Positions 24,953 through 35,481 of a DNA stretch of 64,000 bases are shown here, piece by piece. Source of the stretch: Xenorhabdus ehlersii (GTDB lineage: Bacteria; Pseudomonadota; Gammaproteobacteria; Enterobacterales; Enterobacteriaceae); assembly GCF_003610465.1 (NCBI RefSeq), contig NZ_RAQI01000001.1, positions 620,001 through 684,000 of the forward strand, given 5' to 3'. Below the pieces are notes generated by a model. That model ran no database searches, had not been told where the DNA came from, and saw nothing but the letters and a program-made list of their open reading frames with translations. The translations under genes and the position numbers were made by a program. Position 1 is the stretch's first letter. The number at the start of each line of letters is the position of its first letter.

Positions 24953-25669
24953 ATGCGATCAGCACGTTCAATTAAGCAAATAACCCTCCCTGCTTCTTGG
25001 GCCGAGTTACCGTGGGGGGAATATTACCGTGTTGCCTTGGAACGTCAATTGGAACCGTGGTGGCCCAAAATCTTTGGTTTTCATTTAGTGAAAATCGGTA
25101 ACTTAAGTGCCGAAATTGATACTCGTTCCTGTTTGGTCAGCCATCAAGTCAATATAGGGTTACAAGGGCAAAGTATGGATGTCATTACTGATCCCAATTA
25201 TCTCCCTTTTGCAACTAAATCTGTTGATGCCTGTTTGTTAGCACATATGTTGACTTATAGTATTGATCCACATTGGCTTTTGAGAGAAGTCGATAGGATT
25301 ATGATAGACGATGGTTGGTTGGTTATCAGTGGTTTTAATCCAATGAGTATATTAGGTTTCAGGAACATGATTGCCCCAGTTTATCGTCGACAATCTTGCA
25401 GAACTCAAATGTTTACAATACTGCGCCAATTGGATTGGCTGCGTCTTCTTAATTATGAAGTTATCCATCATGCCAACTTCCATGTTTTACCGTGGCAAAG
25501 CGGAAAGCGTTTTGATAACTCCTACATGTCAATATTTGGTTGTCTGAATGTGATTATTGCCCGCAAACGGACAATACCGTTGACATTAAACCCCATGCGG
25601 GCAACATTGATGAAACCAAGATTCAGTAATGCACTGGGAGCGGCGAAAAATATTCACCGACGTTATTAG
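24953..25669 (+). CDS. yafS: Putative SAM-dependent methyltransferase YafS
   Basis: A 238-residue class I methyltransferase-like protein. [20 protein letters not shown] at the start, [20 protein letters not shown] and [15 protein letters not shown] are typical of YafS. The AdoMet-binding glycine loop is degenerate (SAEIDTRSC), as in other YafS proteins. The substrate is unknown. It overlaps the end of convergent rnhA by four bases. Confidence 0.9.
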   Translation: MRSARSIKQITLPASWAELPWGEYYRVALERQLEPWWPKIFGFHLVKIGNLSAEIDTRSCLVSHQVNIGLQGQSMDVITDPNYLPFATKSVDACLLAHMLTYSIDPHWLLREVDRIMIDDGWLVISGFNPMSILGFRNMIAPVYRRQSCRTQMFTILRQLDWLRLLNYEVIHHANFHVLPWQSGKRFDNSYMSIFGCLNVIIARKRTIPLTLNPMRATLMKPRFSNALGAAKNIHRRY

Positions 25670-26148
25670 CTGGTGGGTGAATTTTCGCTTTCGGTATAGC
25701 CATCATCCGTTTGAGTAGGGTTATTAGCGGCTGTGCGAGCTAGCTCATCACACTGTTCATTCTCCCGATGTCCGGCGTGGCCTTTGACCCAGCGCCAATC
25801 AATGTCATGCAGCGAGATAGCTTTATCGAGCCGCTGCCAGAGATCGACATTGACGACGGGAGATTTGTCCGCTTTTTTCCAGCCGCGTTTTTTCCAGTTA
25901 TGTATCCATTGGGTGATCCCTTGACGTACATACTGGCTGTCCGTCGTCAGGATCACGGTACAGGGACGTTTGAGAGCTTCCAATCCTATTATGGCTGCTA
26001 TTAATTCCATACGGTTATTGGTTGTGTGAAAATAACCGCCACTCAAGGTTTTTTCTTGTTGTTGGTAGCGAAGTAAAACGCCATATCCGCCAGGACCAGG
26101 ATTACCGAGGCAAGAACCATCGGTGAAAATTTCTACCTGTTTGTTCAT
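25666..26148 (-). CDS. rnhA: Ribonuclease HI
   Basis: A 160-residue endonuclease that removes RNA from RNA-DNA hybrids. Catalytic residues are visible: Asp in [19 protein letters not shown], Glu in [10 protein letters not shown], Asp in LTTDSQYV, and the His/Asp region [17 protein letters not shown]. The C-terminal tail is slightly longer than in E. coli. It is divergent from dnaQ with 63 bases between, which must hold both promoters. Confidence 0.97.
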   Translation of the reverse strand: MNKQVEIFTDGSCLGNPGPGGYGVLLRYQQQEKTLSGGYFHTTNNRMELIAAIIGLEALKRPCTVILTTDSQYVRQGITQWIHNWKKRGWKKADKSPVVNVDLWQRLDKAISLHDIDWRWVKGHAGHRENEQCDELARTAANNPTQTDDGYTESENSPTS

Positions 26149-26211
26149 TTTTGGTAGACTCTTCCTATATTGTCTTTAATCAAAAATCTAAGTCTGACAC
26201 AAAAAAACATT

Positions 26212-26961
26212 ATGAGCACTGCTATTACCCGCCAAATAGTCCTCGATACCGAAACAACTGGTATGAACAAGTTAGGTGTTCACTATGAGGGACACAACAT
26301 CATTGAAATTGGTGCCGTGGAGGTTATCAATCGTCGTCTGACAGGACGCCATTTTCATATTTATGTCAAACCAGAACGTTTAGTTGATCCCGAAGCGTTT
26401 GAAGTTCATGGGATTAGTGATGAATTTTTGCAGGATAAACCGAAATTTGCTGATATCGCTGATGAATTTATTGAGTTTATCCGTGGTGCTGAGTTGATTA
26501 TTCATAACGCAACGTTTGATATCGGCTTTATGGATTATGAATTCAGTAAATTGAATCGAGATATTCCACCCACTGCTGAGTTTTGTACCATTACAGATAG
26601 TTTGGTATTGGCGAGAAAACTTTTCCCCGGTAAACGTAATAATCTCGATGCGTTATGTGACCGTTACCATATCGATAACTCAAAACGTACTCTTCACGGG
26701 GCGTTGCTCGATGCCGAGATTCTGGCAGATGTTTATCTGTCAATGACAGGTGGTCAGACATCATTGGTTTTTTCGATGGAAGGAGAAACGTCAGGCAGTA
26801 CGCAGGTGGCAGAAATCCAAAAGATTACTCGTCCACAGTCAGGGCTGAAAATTGTTTATGCTTCCGATGAAGAATTAATTCAGCATGAATCTCGTTTGGA
26901 TTTGGTGGAAAAAAAGGGGGGAAGCTGTCTTTGGCGTATAAAATCTGAACAGATACATTGA
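26212..26961 (+). CDS. dnaQ: DNA polymerase III epsilon subunit (proofreading exonuclease)
   Basis: A 249-residue 3'-5' exonuclease of the replicative polymerase. Exo motifs: QIVLDTETTGMN (I), HNATFDIGFMDYEF (II), and HGALLDAEILADVYL (III). The C-terminal tail contacts the alpha subunit. The start is ATG 26212 (MSTAITRQ), as in E. coli; a longer frame exists but lacks homology. tRNA-Asp follows 137 bases downstream. Confidence 0.97.
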   Translation: MSTAITRQIVLDTETTGMNKLGVHYEGHNIIEIGAVEVINRRLTGRHFHIYVKPERLVDPEAFEVHGISDEFLQDKPKFADIADEFIEFIRGAELIIHNATFDIGFMDYEFSKLNRDIPPTAEFCTITDSLVLARKLFPGKRNNLDALCDRYHIDNSKRTLHGALLDAEILADVYLSMTGGQTSLVFSMEGETSGSTQVAEIQKITRPQSGLKIVYASDEELIQHESRLDLVEKKGGSCLWRIKSEQIH

Positions 26962-27098
26962 GAAACAGCGGCAAAATGGTGGTAAATGCATAATTGAGGC
27001 GAAAAACTGTGCAGATGAACTGTTTTGTTATAAAAAGCGATTGACGGATTTTATCGTAGCCCGTATTATCCATCGCGTTCTCAACCAGAACGCCATGC

Positions 27099-27175
27099 GG
27101 TGCGGTAGTTCAGTTGGTTAGAATACCGGCCTGTCACGCCGGGGGTCGCGGGTTCGAGTCCCGTCCGCACCGCCA
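27099..27175 (+). tRNA. aspV: tRNA-Asp (GTC)
   Basis: A 77-base tRNA with encoded CCA. The acceptor stem GGTGCGG pairs with CCGCACC, the D loop is AGTTCAGTTGGTTAGA, the anticodon loop is CTGTCAC with GTC, and the T arm is GGGTTCGAGTCCC. Position after dnaQ matches E. coli aspV; the symbol is assigned by synteny. Confidence 0.97.
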
Positions 27176-27183
27176 GAATTTAT

Positions 27184-27216
27184 AAGCCCTGAGTTTTTGA
27201 CTCAGGGCTTTTTGTT
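27184..27216 (+). terminator. Intrinsic terminator after tRNA-Asp
   Basis: AAGCCCTGAGT, loop TTTTG, ACTCAGGGCTT, then a T-rich tail. Confidence 0.9.
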
Positions 27217-27230
27217 TTTTGCATAACATT

Positions 27231-27776
27231 TCAAATGGATTTATAAAAATACGTTGTCCCTGAAAATTCCCCGTTGGAATCGATGACAAAATTGGGGATC
27301 TGCCCGACTTCAATAAAACCACATTTTCGGTAAAGTGTAGAAGCTGAATCGTTAATGCGCGTGTCCAATACCAGTAAATGACGTTGATGCTGTTTTGCCA
27401 AATGCTCAAGTTCATTCATCAACTTTCTACCAAGCCCACGCTGGCGATAAGCGGTATGTACCATCAGTTTTTCCACGTCGGCGCGGTGCAGGCCATTCTT
27501 TTTCTTGCAGAGGGAAAGTTGCACTGAACCTGCGATGTTTTCACCTTCTGGTGCGACAAGGAGCAATCGATGATCTGATATAAGATCTGCTTCGACATCT
27601 TGCCAGTATTGTTCTGCTTCATTTTCTTCCAGTGGTGCAATAAAGCCGATGGAGGCATTACTTTCGACACAGTCATATAGTAAATGAATAAGTTCATCGC
27701 GTTTTGTATTGATGGAATCTAGTTGCATGATAGTTAGTGTCGGTATTGGATTGAATGTTAGGTTAGATTTAGGCAT
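27231..27776 (-). CDS. GNAT-family N-acetyltransferase
   Basis: A 181-residue acetyltransferase (165 if ATG 27728 is used; neither start has a clear ribosome binding site). The acetyl-CoA loop is VEKLMVHTAYRQRGLGRKLM (Q/RxxGxG/A), followed by LLVLDTRINDSASTLYRKCG and FIEVGQIPNF. Substrate unknown. It is convergent with the tRNA. Confidence 0.85.
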   Translation of the reverse strand: MPKSNLTFNPIPTLTIMQLDSINTKRDELIHLLYDCVESNASIGFIAPLEENEAEQYWQDVEADLISDHRLLLVAPEGENIAGSVQLSLCKKKNGLHRADVEKLMVHTAYRQRGLGRKLMNELEHLAKQHQRHLLVLDTRINDSASTLYRKCGFIEVGQIPNFVIDSNGEFSGTTYFYKSI

Positions 27777-28099
27777 TTGTAGTTAGGTTTGAAATAAAAT
27801 GTGATTTACAACATACAGATAACTTAATATCTAGTCTATAAAAACATCAATTATAATCCTTTGTGTAATTATATTTTTTGTGTTTTAAAATATTTTTTAT
27901 TTATGATTTTTATATGCAAAAAAATAGATATATAAAATTTTTGTTGTTTTATTTTTGGTTTTATACCATTTTGTGTTGTGGCTATTTACGATTGAGATTA
28001 TATTGTTTTCGTGAATAGCCACATTCTACGATTAAATCTTAGTTTTAGTACTTGATGAAACTTATTTTGGCCTTTAGATTTATTTTTTTGTTCTTTATT
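27777..28099. other. AT-rich intergenic region
   Basis: Very low GC; no gene seen. It should contain the GNAT gene promoter. Confidence 0.4.
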
Positions 28100-28954
28100 T
28101 TAATCGTTAACGATTTGATCTTCTGGATTATAAGTAAAAGTAGCATCTTGATTGTAATCAGTAGGAAGATCTATCCGTATAATCGGTATTATTTTTCTTG
28201 TGAGATTATAAAAGTCCCTTTGATCATGTTGCGCACCATTTAGCCCTCCTTGAAGATAAAAAAAGGCTTCGACAGGTAATTCATTGGGAATATTTTGAGG
28301 CCAGGTAGCCAATATTAACTCATTATTGACTGTTAACGAGAGCTGCAAACGTGCCTGAACTCCCTGTATGAAGGCATCAGCATGATTTTCTCCTGGTTTA
28401 ATGCTCACATCAAAACCACATTGATTCTCTTCATCACTGCCATTTTCTATCCACTGTTGCGCAGTGGTAATTCCCTGCTGTTGACAAGGAGCACTGTGAG
28501 GTATACCAGGAATAGCACCACATCCTTTGTCATCTCTGTCGGCAGAGATTGCATTGAGAGGGAAATAGCAAAGAGCTTCAGGGTGTTGTTTATTATTTAC
28601 TGATGCGGATAAATAAGGAGAAAAAATGAAACCATTTGTGTAATCAGCATCTAATGTAACAAGTTTAGAATCAGTTCTCAAATAAGAAAACGAGACACCA
28701 CCGCTTCTTTGTGAACGTGGACTGGGATCCCAGGAATGATAGTCATCTGAAGGAATTGTTCCTCTTAACATAATTCCAGAGCATAAAAATGCAGGATGAT
28801 CCCCATCTCCACAATCATTTCTAGTATCGTTATATCTTTGAGTTAATTCTGTCGCAAGCTCGTAACCAGAGTTTGTATTTATTGAATTAACGTCAGCAAA
28901 AGTTATTTGTAATCCCAATAAATATAAATAAATAAAAATAATTATTTTCTTCAT
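28100..28954 (-). CDS. Secreted halovibrin-like protein (HvnA/HvnC type)
   Basis: A 284-residue protein with a signal peptide (MKKIIIFIYLYLLGLQITFA, cleavage near residue 20). The mature part has SGYELATELTQRYNDTRNDC, FLCSGIMLRGTIPSDDYHSW, SGGVSFSYLRTDSKL and GFIFSPYL, plus LPVEAFFYLQGGLNGAQHDQ, which I associate with halovibrins, secreted NAD-glycohydrolase/ADP-ribosyltransferases of Vibrio and relatives. Cys residues (CGDGDH, LCSG, CYF, CGAIP, CQQQ, CGF) suggest disulphides. AT-rich surroundings and position beside core tktA suggest acquisition. Assignment is from memory of the family. Confidence 0.6.
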   Translation of the reverse strand: MKKIIIFIYLYLLGLQITFADVNSINTNSGYELATELTQRYNDTRNDCGDGDHPAFLCSGIMLRGTIPSDDYHSWDPSPRSQRSGGVSFSYLRTDSKLVTLDADYTNGFIFSPYLSASVNNKQHPEALCYFPLNAISADRDDKGCGAIPGIPHSAPCQQQGITTAQQWIENGSDEENQCGFDVSIKPGENHADAFIQGVQARLQLSLTVNNELILATWPQNIPNELPVEAFFYLQGGLNGAQHDQRDFYNLTRKIIPIIRIDLPTDYNQDATFTYNPEDQIVND

Positions 28955-29648
28955 GTTATTTCCTTAATTATTTTTGAATGTTGTTAAATGATGATAAGTT
29001 TATAAGTTCACCTTTTTATAGCGTGAATTCAAATTACTTTTTTTTATCATCTAATAATTAAATTTTATTGAGTTGGTGGCATATTTTTATGGGTTACTTT
29101 TATATTTAGTGATAATTTATTTAAAATAAAAATAGAATAATGATAGCTATCCATGAATGGTTTATTCATAAATTTTTATTTTGTTTTTTTATTTTTTATA
29201 GAGAAATTAGCTTTCCCAGCAGACTTTCAGGCCATGGCATATAGCAAGGGAATGTATCTCTGGAACAGAAAATATCACCAAAATTGCAGTTGACATCAAA
29301 ATATATTACAAGTGAATTTTGTTCATTATCCTAATTTGGCAGAAAAATGGGTCTTTTTAGCCTTGATTAACCTATTGGGTATCGTGTCTAATATGTAGTT
29401 TTCTATTGCGCAAGTCACGCTAGGAAATTATTCCCCATTTGCGCAAGAGCACCTTTAGTTGTCAGCATGGTCTTGACAGAGAACCAAAACAACGAGGTAA
29501 ATCAAATAATTATTGTCAAGGAGAAATTAAGATAGTTTTTCTTATCATCCGGCATTAATTATCTGGCATTAATGATTGCGGTTTGTATGCTGCGCTGCGA
29601 AAATTAATCCTTAGTTCACTAACGCTTTTATCCGAATTGGAGTAAAGA
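28955..29648. other. Long intergenic region upstream of tktA
   Basis: About 690 bases. The first half is very AT-rich with no gene. The second half must hold the tktA promoter; a ribosome binding site TTGGAGTAAAG lies just before the ATG. I see no other feature. Confidence 0.45.
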
Positions 29649-31643
29649 ATGACCACTCGTAAAACCCTTGCTAATGCTATCCGCTTCTTGAGCATGGATG
29701 CTGTGCAGAAAGCAAAATCAGGGCATCCTGGTGCACCAATGGGAATGGCTGACATTGCCGAAGTGCTGTGGCGTGATTATTTGAACCATAACCCTTCGAA
29801 TCCTGGCTGGGTTGATCGTGACCGTTTCGTGTTATCTAATGGTCACGGCTCCATGCTGATATACAGTCTTCTACATCTGACGGGTTATGATGTTTCTATT
29901 GATGATTTGAAGAATTTCCGTCAATTGCACTCTAAAACTCCGGGCCATCCAGAATATGGCTATACTCCAGGTGTAGAAACCACTACTGGCCCACTGGGAC
30001 AGGGTATCGCCAATGCAGTAGGTTTTGCGATTGCAGAACGCACACTGGCAGCGCAGTTTAACCGTCCAGGCCATGATATCGTCGATCACTACACTTATGT
30101 GTTCATGGGTGACGGCTGTATGATGGAAGGGATCTCCCATGAAGTTTGCTCTTTGGCGGGTACACTGAAACTGGGCAAATTAATCGCATTCTATGATGAT
30201 AACGGTATCTCTATCGACGGTGAGGTAGAAGGTTGGTTCACTGATGATACCGCTGCGCGCTTTGAAGCCTATGGCTGGCATGTTATCCGTGGCGTAGATG
30301 GTCATGACTCTGACGCTATTGCGGCAGCTATCGAAGCAGCACGCAAAGAAACAAACAAACCATCCCTGTTGATGTGCAAAACCATCATCGGCTTTGGTTC
30401 ACCAAATAAAGCAGGCAAAGAAGAATGTCACGGTTCCCCGCTGGGCGATGCTGAAATTGAAGCAACCCGTAAAGCGCTGGGTTGGGAACATCCTGCGTTT
30501 GAAATTCCCCAGAACATTTACGCTGGCTGGAACGCCCAGGAAGCTGGCAAAACCAAAGAAGCAAGCTGGGAAGAGAAATTTGCTGCATATGCGCAAGCTT
30601 ATCCAGAACTGGCTGCTGAATTCAACCGTCGTACCAGCGGTGAGCTGCCAGCGAATTGGGAAGCTGAATCCAAAGCATTTATTGAAAAACTGCAACAGAA
30701 CCCAGCCTCCATTGCTAGCCGTAAGGCATCACAAAATGCACTGGAAGCATTCGGTAAAGTTCTGCCGGAATTCATGGGTGGTTCTGCTGACTTAGCACCA
30801 AGTAACCTGACCATGTGGTCTGGCTCCAAGCCTCTGAACGAAGTTCAGGACGGTAACTACATTCACTACGGTGTGCGTGAATTCGGTATGTCTGCCATCA
30901 TGAACGGTATCGCATTGCATGGTGGTTTTGTGCCTTATGGTGCAACATTCCTGATGTTCGTGGAATATGCCCGTAACGCTGTACGCATGGCGGCACTGAT
31001 GAAAGCGCGTAGCATCTTCGTTTATACCCACGATTCCATCGGCTTGGGTGAAGATGGCCCAACTCACCAGCCAGTCGAGCAGATTGCTAGCCTGCGCGTA
31101 ACGCCAAACATGAGCACATGGCGTCCATGTGACCAGGTTGAATCTGCGGTTGCGTGGAAATATGCGATTGAGCGCAAAGATGGTCCAACTTCACTGATCT
31201 TCTCCCGTCAAAACCTGGCACAGCAGGATCGTACTGCTGAGCAATTGGCGAATATCGAGAAAGGGGCTTACATCCTGAAGGATTGCGTAAGCCAGCCTGA
31301 ATTGATCCTGATTGCAACAGGTTCCGAAGTGGAATTGGCAGTGAAAGCGGCTGAGCAACTGACTGCCGAAGGTCGTCAGGTTCGCGTGGTTTCTATGCCA
31401 TCTACCGATGCTTTCGATAAGCAGGATGCTGCATACCGTGAAGCGGTACTGCCAGCGGCGGTTTCTGCACGTGTTGCCATCGAAGCGGGTATTTCTGATT
31501 ACTGGTTCAAATATGCTGGTATCAATGGCGCTATCGTCGGTATGAACACTTTCGGTGAATCTGCACCAGCTGATGTTCTGTTCAAAGAGTTTGGTTTCAC
31601 TGTTGAAAATGTAGTAGCCAAGGCAACAGCTTTGCTGAAATAA
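29649..31643 (+). CDS. tktA: Transketolase
   Basis: A 664-residue thiamine-diphosphate enzyme moving two-carbon units between sugar phosphates in the pentose phosphate pathway. [17 protein letters not shown] and [20 protein letters not shown] lie in the N-terminal domain. The ThDP/metal motif [20 protein letters not shown] is near residue 155. The pyrimidine domain has [20 protein letters not shown], and the catalytic region has [20 protein letters not shown]. First gene of the tktA-epd-pgk-fbaA block. Confidence 0.97.
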   Translation: MTTRKTLANAIRFLSMDAVQKAKSGHPGAPMGMADIAEVLWRDYLNHNPSNPGWVDRDRFVLSNGHGSMLIYSLLHLTGYDVSIDDLKNFRQLHSKTPGHPEYGYTPGVETTTGPLGQGIANAVGFAIAERTLAAQFNRPGHDIVDHYTYVFMGDGCMMEGISHEVCSLAGTLKLGKLIAFYDDNGISIDGEVEGWFTDDTAARFEAYGWHVIRGVDGHDSDAIAAAIEAARKETNKPSLLMCKTIIGFGSPNKAGKEECHGSPLGDAEIEATRKALGWEHPAFEIPQNIYAGWNAQEAGKTKEASWEEKFAAYAQAYPELAAEFNRRTSGELPANWEAESKAFIEKLQQNPASIASRKASQNALEAFGKVLPEFMGGSADLAPSNLTMWSGSKPLNEVQDGNYIHYGVREFGMSAIMNGIALHGGFVPYGATFLMFVEYARNAVRMAALMKARSIFVYTHDSIGLGEDGPTHQPVEQIASLRVTPNMSTWRPCDQVESAVAWKYAIERKDGPTSLIFSRQNLAQQDRTAEQLANIEKGAYILKDCVSQPELILIATGSEVELAVKAAEQLTAEGRQVRVVSMPSTDAFDKQDAAYREAVLPAAVSARVAIEAGISDYWFKYAGINGAIVGMNTFGESAPADVLFKEFGFTVENVVAKATALLK

Positions 31644-31663
31644 TCGGCAAATAATCCCTATTA

Positions 31664-31705
31664 AGCGCATTCGCATCAATTTTAGGGCGAATGCGCTCTT
31701 TTTTT
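31664..31705 (+). terminator. tktA terminator
   Basis: AGCGCATTCGC pairs with GCGAATGCGCT around a 12-base loop, followed by a T-rich tract. Confidence 0.9.
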
Positions 31706-31933
31706 GTTCAACTTTTCCTCCATAATGTGACGAATGGCGCTTGCCATCACTCTTTTTTTCTCGTAATCTGCTTTCATGGTTGCTGAACCGTTTCAGTTTA
31801 AGTGCATAAATGAGATAATAAAATGTCTTGTCTGTCACAATCTGATTAATTTTGTGATGAATTATCAGTACAAGTAGACATTGCTCAGTTATCCTAAGCG
31901 GTCGCGTAACTACAGAGAAATTCAGGGAGTAAC

Positions 31934-32953
31934 ATGACTATCAGGGTAGCGATTAATGGTTTCGGAAGAATAGGGCGCAGCGTTTTGCGTGCTCTTTACG
32001 AATCCGGGCGTCAAGCTGAAATTTCAGTGATCGCTATCAATGAGTTGGCAAATGCACAAGGTATTGCTCACTTGTTGAAATACGATTCCAGTCATGGGCG
32101 TTTTGCATGGGATGTACGCCTGAATAATGATTTATTGCAAATAGGAGACGATAGCATCCGGCTGTTTCATCAACCGAATATCTCGGCTCTGCCGTGGAAA
32201 GAGTTGGGCATTGATATTGTTCTTGATTGCACAGGTAAGTATGGTGAACGGGCAGACGGAGAGTCTCATATCGCCAGCGGAGCTAAAAAAGTCCTATTTG
32301 CGCATCCAGGAGGCAATAATCTGGATGCTACCGTAGTATATGGTGTTAATCACCATTCATTGGTTGCCGAAGATCGCATTGTTTCTAATGCATCCTGTAC
32401 AACAAACTGCATCATTCCAATCATTAAAATGTTGGACGATGCGTTCAATATTGAATCTGGTACGGTGACAACCATTCACGCATCGATGAATGATCAACCT
32501 GTGATTGATGCTTATCACTGTGATTTACGTCGAACCCGGGCGGCCAGTCAATCCATCATTCCTGTTGATACAAAACTGGCTGCGGGGATCACTCGTATTT
32601 TCCCTAAATTTAATGATCGGTTTGAGGCGATTTCTGTTCGGGTACCTACTATCAATGTGACAGCCATTGACTTGAGCGTAACTGTCTGTTCGCCAGTGAG
32701 TGTGGAAGATGTGAACCAACTCCTGCAAAAATCAGCGGCCAGGGCGTTTCATGGTATAGTGGATTACACTGATCTGCCGTTGGTTTCAACGGATTTTAAC
32801 CACGATCCCCACAGTGCTATTGTGGATGGCACACAAACGAGGGTTAGCGGGAAGCACCTGATTAAAACCCTTGTGTGGTGTGACAATGAGTGGGGCTTTG
32901 CCAATCGTATGATTGATACGACACTGGCAATGGCCGCAACCGGTTTCAAATAA
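31934..32953 (+). CDS. epd: Erythrose-4-phosphate dehydrogenase
   Basis: A 339-residue GAPDH-family enzyme that oxidises erythrose 4-phosphate to 4-phosphoerythronate for pyridoxal phosphate synthesis. It has the Rossmann start [20 protein letters not shown] and the catalytic Cys in [13 protein letters not shown]. The segment [20 protein letters not shown] distinguishes Epd from GapA. Adjacent pgk and fbaA confirm the assignment. Confidence 0.96.
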   Translation: MTIRVAINGFGRIGRSVLRALYESGRQAEISVIAINELANAQGIAHLLKYDSSHGRFAWDVRLNNDLLQIGDDSIRLFHQPNISALPWKELGIDIVLDCTGKYGERADGESHIASGAKKVLFAHPGGNNLDATVVYGVNHHSLVAEDRIVSNASCTTNCIIPIIKMLDDAFNIESGTVTTIHASMNDQPVIDAYHCDLRRTRAASQSIIPVDTKLAAGITRIFPKFNDRFEAISVRVPTINVTAIDLSVTVCSPVSVEDVNQLLQKSAARAFHGIVDYTDLPLVSTDFNHDPHSAIVDGTQTRVSGKHLIKTLVWCDNEWGFANRMIDTTLAMAATGFK

Positions 32954-33027
32954 TCATTTGTTGTGTCACAAACAGCACACAGCAGAAGATTGAGTAATTT
33001 TATAAAGAATCAATGAGAGGATTCACC

Positions 33028-34194
33028 ATGTCTGTAATTAAGATGACTGATTTAGATCTGGCGGGTAAACGCGTATTGATCCGTGCTGATCTGAATGTGC
33101 CTGTAAAAGATGGCAAAGTGACTTCTGATGCACGTATCCGTGCGTCTTTGCCGACAATTGAGGCTGCGTTGAATCAGGGAGCCAAGGTCATGGTTACTTC
33201 TCACCTGGGACGCCCAACTGAGGGAGAATACAACGAAGAGTTCTCACTGCAACCTGTCGTTGATTATTTGAAAGAAGCACTTTCTTCTCCTGTTCGTCTG
33301 GAAAAAACCTATCTGGATGGTGTTGAAGTGTCGGAAGGCGAATTAGTGGTTCTGGAAAACGTTCGCTTCAACAAAGGTGAGAAAAAAGATGATGAAACGT
33401 TATCAAAACAGTATGCTGCACTGTGTGATGTGTATGTAATGGATGCTTTTGGTACTGCGCACCGTGCACAAGCGTCAACTCATGGTGTTGCTAAGTTTGC
33501 CCCTATTGCTTGTGCTGGCCCACTGCTATCTGGTGAACTGGAAGCTTTGGGTCAAGCATTGCACAATCCTGCCCGTCCAATGGTGGCGATTGTAGGGGGA
33601 TCTAAGGTTTCAACCAAACTGACCGTTCTTGATTCGCTGTCCAAAATTGCCGATCAGCTGATCGTGGGTGGTGGAATTGCTAATACATTTGTTGCCGCAG
33701 AAGGACACAATGTTGGTCGTTCGCTGTACGAAGATGATTTGATCTCAGAAGCGAAAAAACTGATGGAAAGTTGTGACATCCCAGTTCCTACCGATGTTCG
33801 TGTTGCGACAGAATTCTCTGAGACTGCGGAAGCAACGCTGAAATCCACCAGCGAAATTCAAGATGAAGAGCAGATCCTTGACTTGGGTGATGCTTCTGCC
33901 GAACGTCTGGCTGAAATCCTGAAAAGCGCCAAGACTATTTTGTGGAATGGTCCTGTAGGTGTTTTTGAATTCCCTAATTTCCGTAAAGGAACCGAAATTA
34001 TTGCCCGTGCAATTGCTGAGAGTGATGCTTTCTCTATCGCAGGGGGCGGTGATACCTTGGCGGCAATCGATCTGTTCGAAATTGCCGATAAGATCTCTTA
34101 CATCTCTACTGGTGGTGGTGCTTTCCTTGAGTTCGTTGAAGGCAAAAAACTGCCAGCTGTGGTGATGCTGGAAGAACGTGCTAAAAGTAATTAA
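33028..34194 (+). CDS. pgk: Phosphoglycerate kinase
   Basis: A 388-residue glycolytic kinase starting at [18 protein letters not shown]. Substrate-binding [25 protein letters not shown] and [12 protein letters not shown] are in the N domain; nucleotide-binding [20 protein letters not shown] and GGGDTLAAI are in the C domain. Five extra in-frame codons upstream are not used in the family. Confidence 0.97.
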   Translation: MSVIKMTDLDLAGKRVLIRADLNVPVKDGKVTSDARIRASLPTIEAALNQGAKVMVTSHLGRPTEGEYNEEFSLQPVVDYLKEALSSPVRLEKTYLDGVEVSEGELVVLENVRFNKGEKKDDETLSKQYAALCDVYVMDAFGTAHRAQASTHGVAKFAPIACAGPLLSGELEALGQALHNPARPMVAIVGGSKVSTKLTVLDSLSKIADQLIVGGGIANTFVAAEGHNVGRSLYEDDLISEAKKLMESCDIPVPTDVRVATEFSETAEATLKSTSEIQDEEQILDLGDASAERLAEILKSAKTILWNGPVGVFEFPNFRKGTEIIARAIAESDAFSIAGGGDTLAAIDLFEIADKISYISTGGGAFLEFVEGKKLPAVVMLEERAKSN

Positions 34195-34203
34195 GTTGTA
34201 ATA

Positions 34204-34227
34204 AACAGGCAGCATTGGCTGCCTGTT
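34204..34227 (+). terminator. Hairpin between pgk and fbaA
   Basis: AACAGGCAGC, loop ATTG, GCTGCCTGTT. No T run; it may be a processing or partial attenuation element within the operon. Confidence 0.6.
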
Positions 34228-34252
34228 CAATGTCAATACAGGACCACGTAAC

Positions 34253-35329
34253 ATGTCTAAAATTTTTGATTTCGTAAAACCGGGTGTCATCACTGGTGAT
34301 AATGTTCAAAAAGTCTTTGCTGTCGCTAAAGAAAACAATTTCGCGTTACCAGCGGTTAACTGCGTCGGTACTGATTCCATCAACGCGGTGTTGGAAACGG
34401 CGGCAAAAGTACGTGCTCCGGTCATTATCCAGTTTTCTAACGGTGGTGCCTCTTTCATTGCCGGTAAGGGTCTGAAAGCAGAAGGTCAACAAGCAGCGAT
34501 TATCGGTGCTATTTCTGGTGCCCACCATGTTCACCAGATGGCAGAACATTATGGTGTGCCTGTTATCCTGCATACCGACCATTGTGCACGTAAACTGCTG
34601 CCATGGATCGATGGCCTGCTGGAAGCGGGTGAAAAACACTACGCGCAAACAGGTAAGCCTCTGTTCTCCTCTCACATGATCGACCTGTCAGAAGAATCTC
34701 TGGAAGAAAATATCGAGATTTGCAGCCAATATCTGGCACGTATGGCGAAAATCGACATGACACTGGAAATCGAACTGGGTTGCACTGGTGGTGAAGAAGA
34801 TGGTGTTGATAATTCCCATCTGGACAGCTCTTCCCTGTATACACAGCCAGAAGATGTGGCTTATGCGTATGAGAAACTGAACGCTATCAGCCCGCGTTTC
34901 ACCATCGCGGCTTCTTTCGGTAACGTTCATGGTGTATACAAACCTGGCAACGTTAAACTGACGCCAAAAATTCTGCGCAATTCACAGGACTACGTTTCTG
35001 AAAAATTCAACCTGCCACACAACAGTCTGGATTTTGTCTTCCACGGTGGCTCTGGCTCTACCGCAGAAGAGATTCAGGAAGCCGTGAGTTACGGTGTAGT
35101 GAAAATGAATATCGATACCGATACCCAGTGGGCAACTTGGGAAGGTATCCTGAACTACTACAAAAAGAATGAGGGCTACCTGCAAGGCCAGTTAGGTAAC
35201 CCTGAAGGTGCAGATAAGCCTAACAAGAAGTTCTATGATCCACGTGTTTGGTTGCGTGCTGCTCAGGCTTCCATGGTTGTTCGTCTGGAGCAGGCTTTTA
35301 AAGAACTGAATGCAGTTGATGTGCTGTAA
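34253..35329 (+). CDS. fbaA: Class II fructose-bisphosphate aldolase
   Basis: A 358-residue zinc aldolase of glycolysis and gluconeogenesis. Zinc and substrate ligands are visible in PVILHTDHCARKLLPW, ELGCTGGEEDGVDN, SFGNVHGVYKPGNV and DFVFHGGSGSTAEEIQEA, with VKMNIDTDTQWATWEGI. Last gene of the block. Confidence 0.97.
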   Translation: MSKIFDFVKPGVITGDNVQKVFAVAKENNFALPAVNCVGTDSINAVLETAAKVRAPVIIQFSNGGASFIAGKGLKAEGQQAAIIGAISGAHHVHQMAEHYGVPVILHTDHCARKLLPWIDGLLEAGEKHYAQTGKPLFSSHMIDLSEESLEENIEICSQYLARMAKIDMTLEIELGCTGGEEDGVDNSHLDSSSLYTQPEDVAYAYEKLNAISPRFTIAASFGNVHGVYKPGNVKLTPKILRNSQDYVSEKFNLPHNSLDFVFHGGSGSTAEEIQEAVSYGVVKMNIDTDTQWATWEGILNYYKKNEGYLQGQLGNPEGADKPNKKFYDPRVWLRAAQASMVVRLEQAFKELNAVDVL

Positions 35330-35372
35330 TAAATTGTTATTTATATAAAATTTATTACTTAGCTAATATAAA

Positions 35373-35405
35373 AGCTGGCTAAGTTCTTTTTTGAATTAGC
35401 CAGCT
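35373..35405. terminator. Terminator after fbaA
   Basis: AGCTGGCTAA pairs with TTAGCCAGCT around a T-rich loop; it lies between convergent fbaA and the peptide transporter gene. Confidence 0.65.
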
Positions 35406-35481
35406 CAGCTTGGTATTTCCCACCCGTTATTTGACTTATCAACGAGCGGAAAATTTGTTTAATCAAGCAGGATTAGACAGG

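Noticed and set aside
30394-30795. 133-codon frame inside tktA
   Set aside because: Shadow of the transketolase gene in another frame; tktA is unambiguous.
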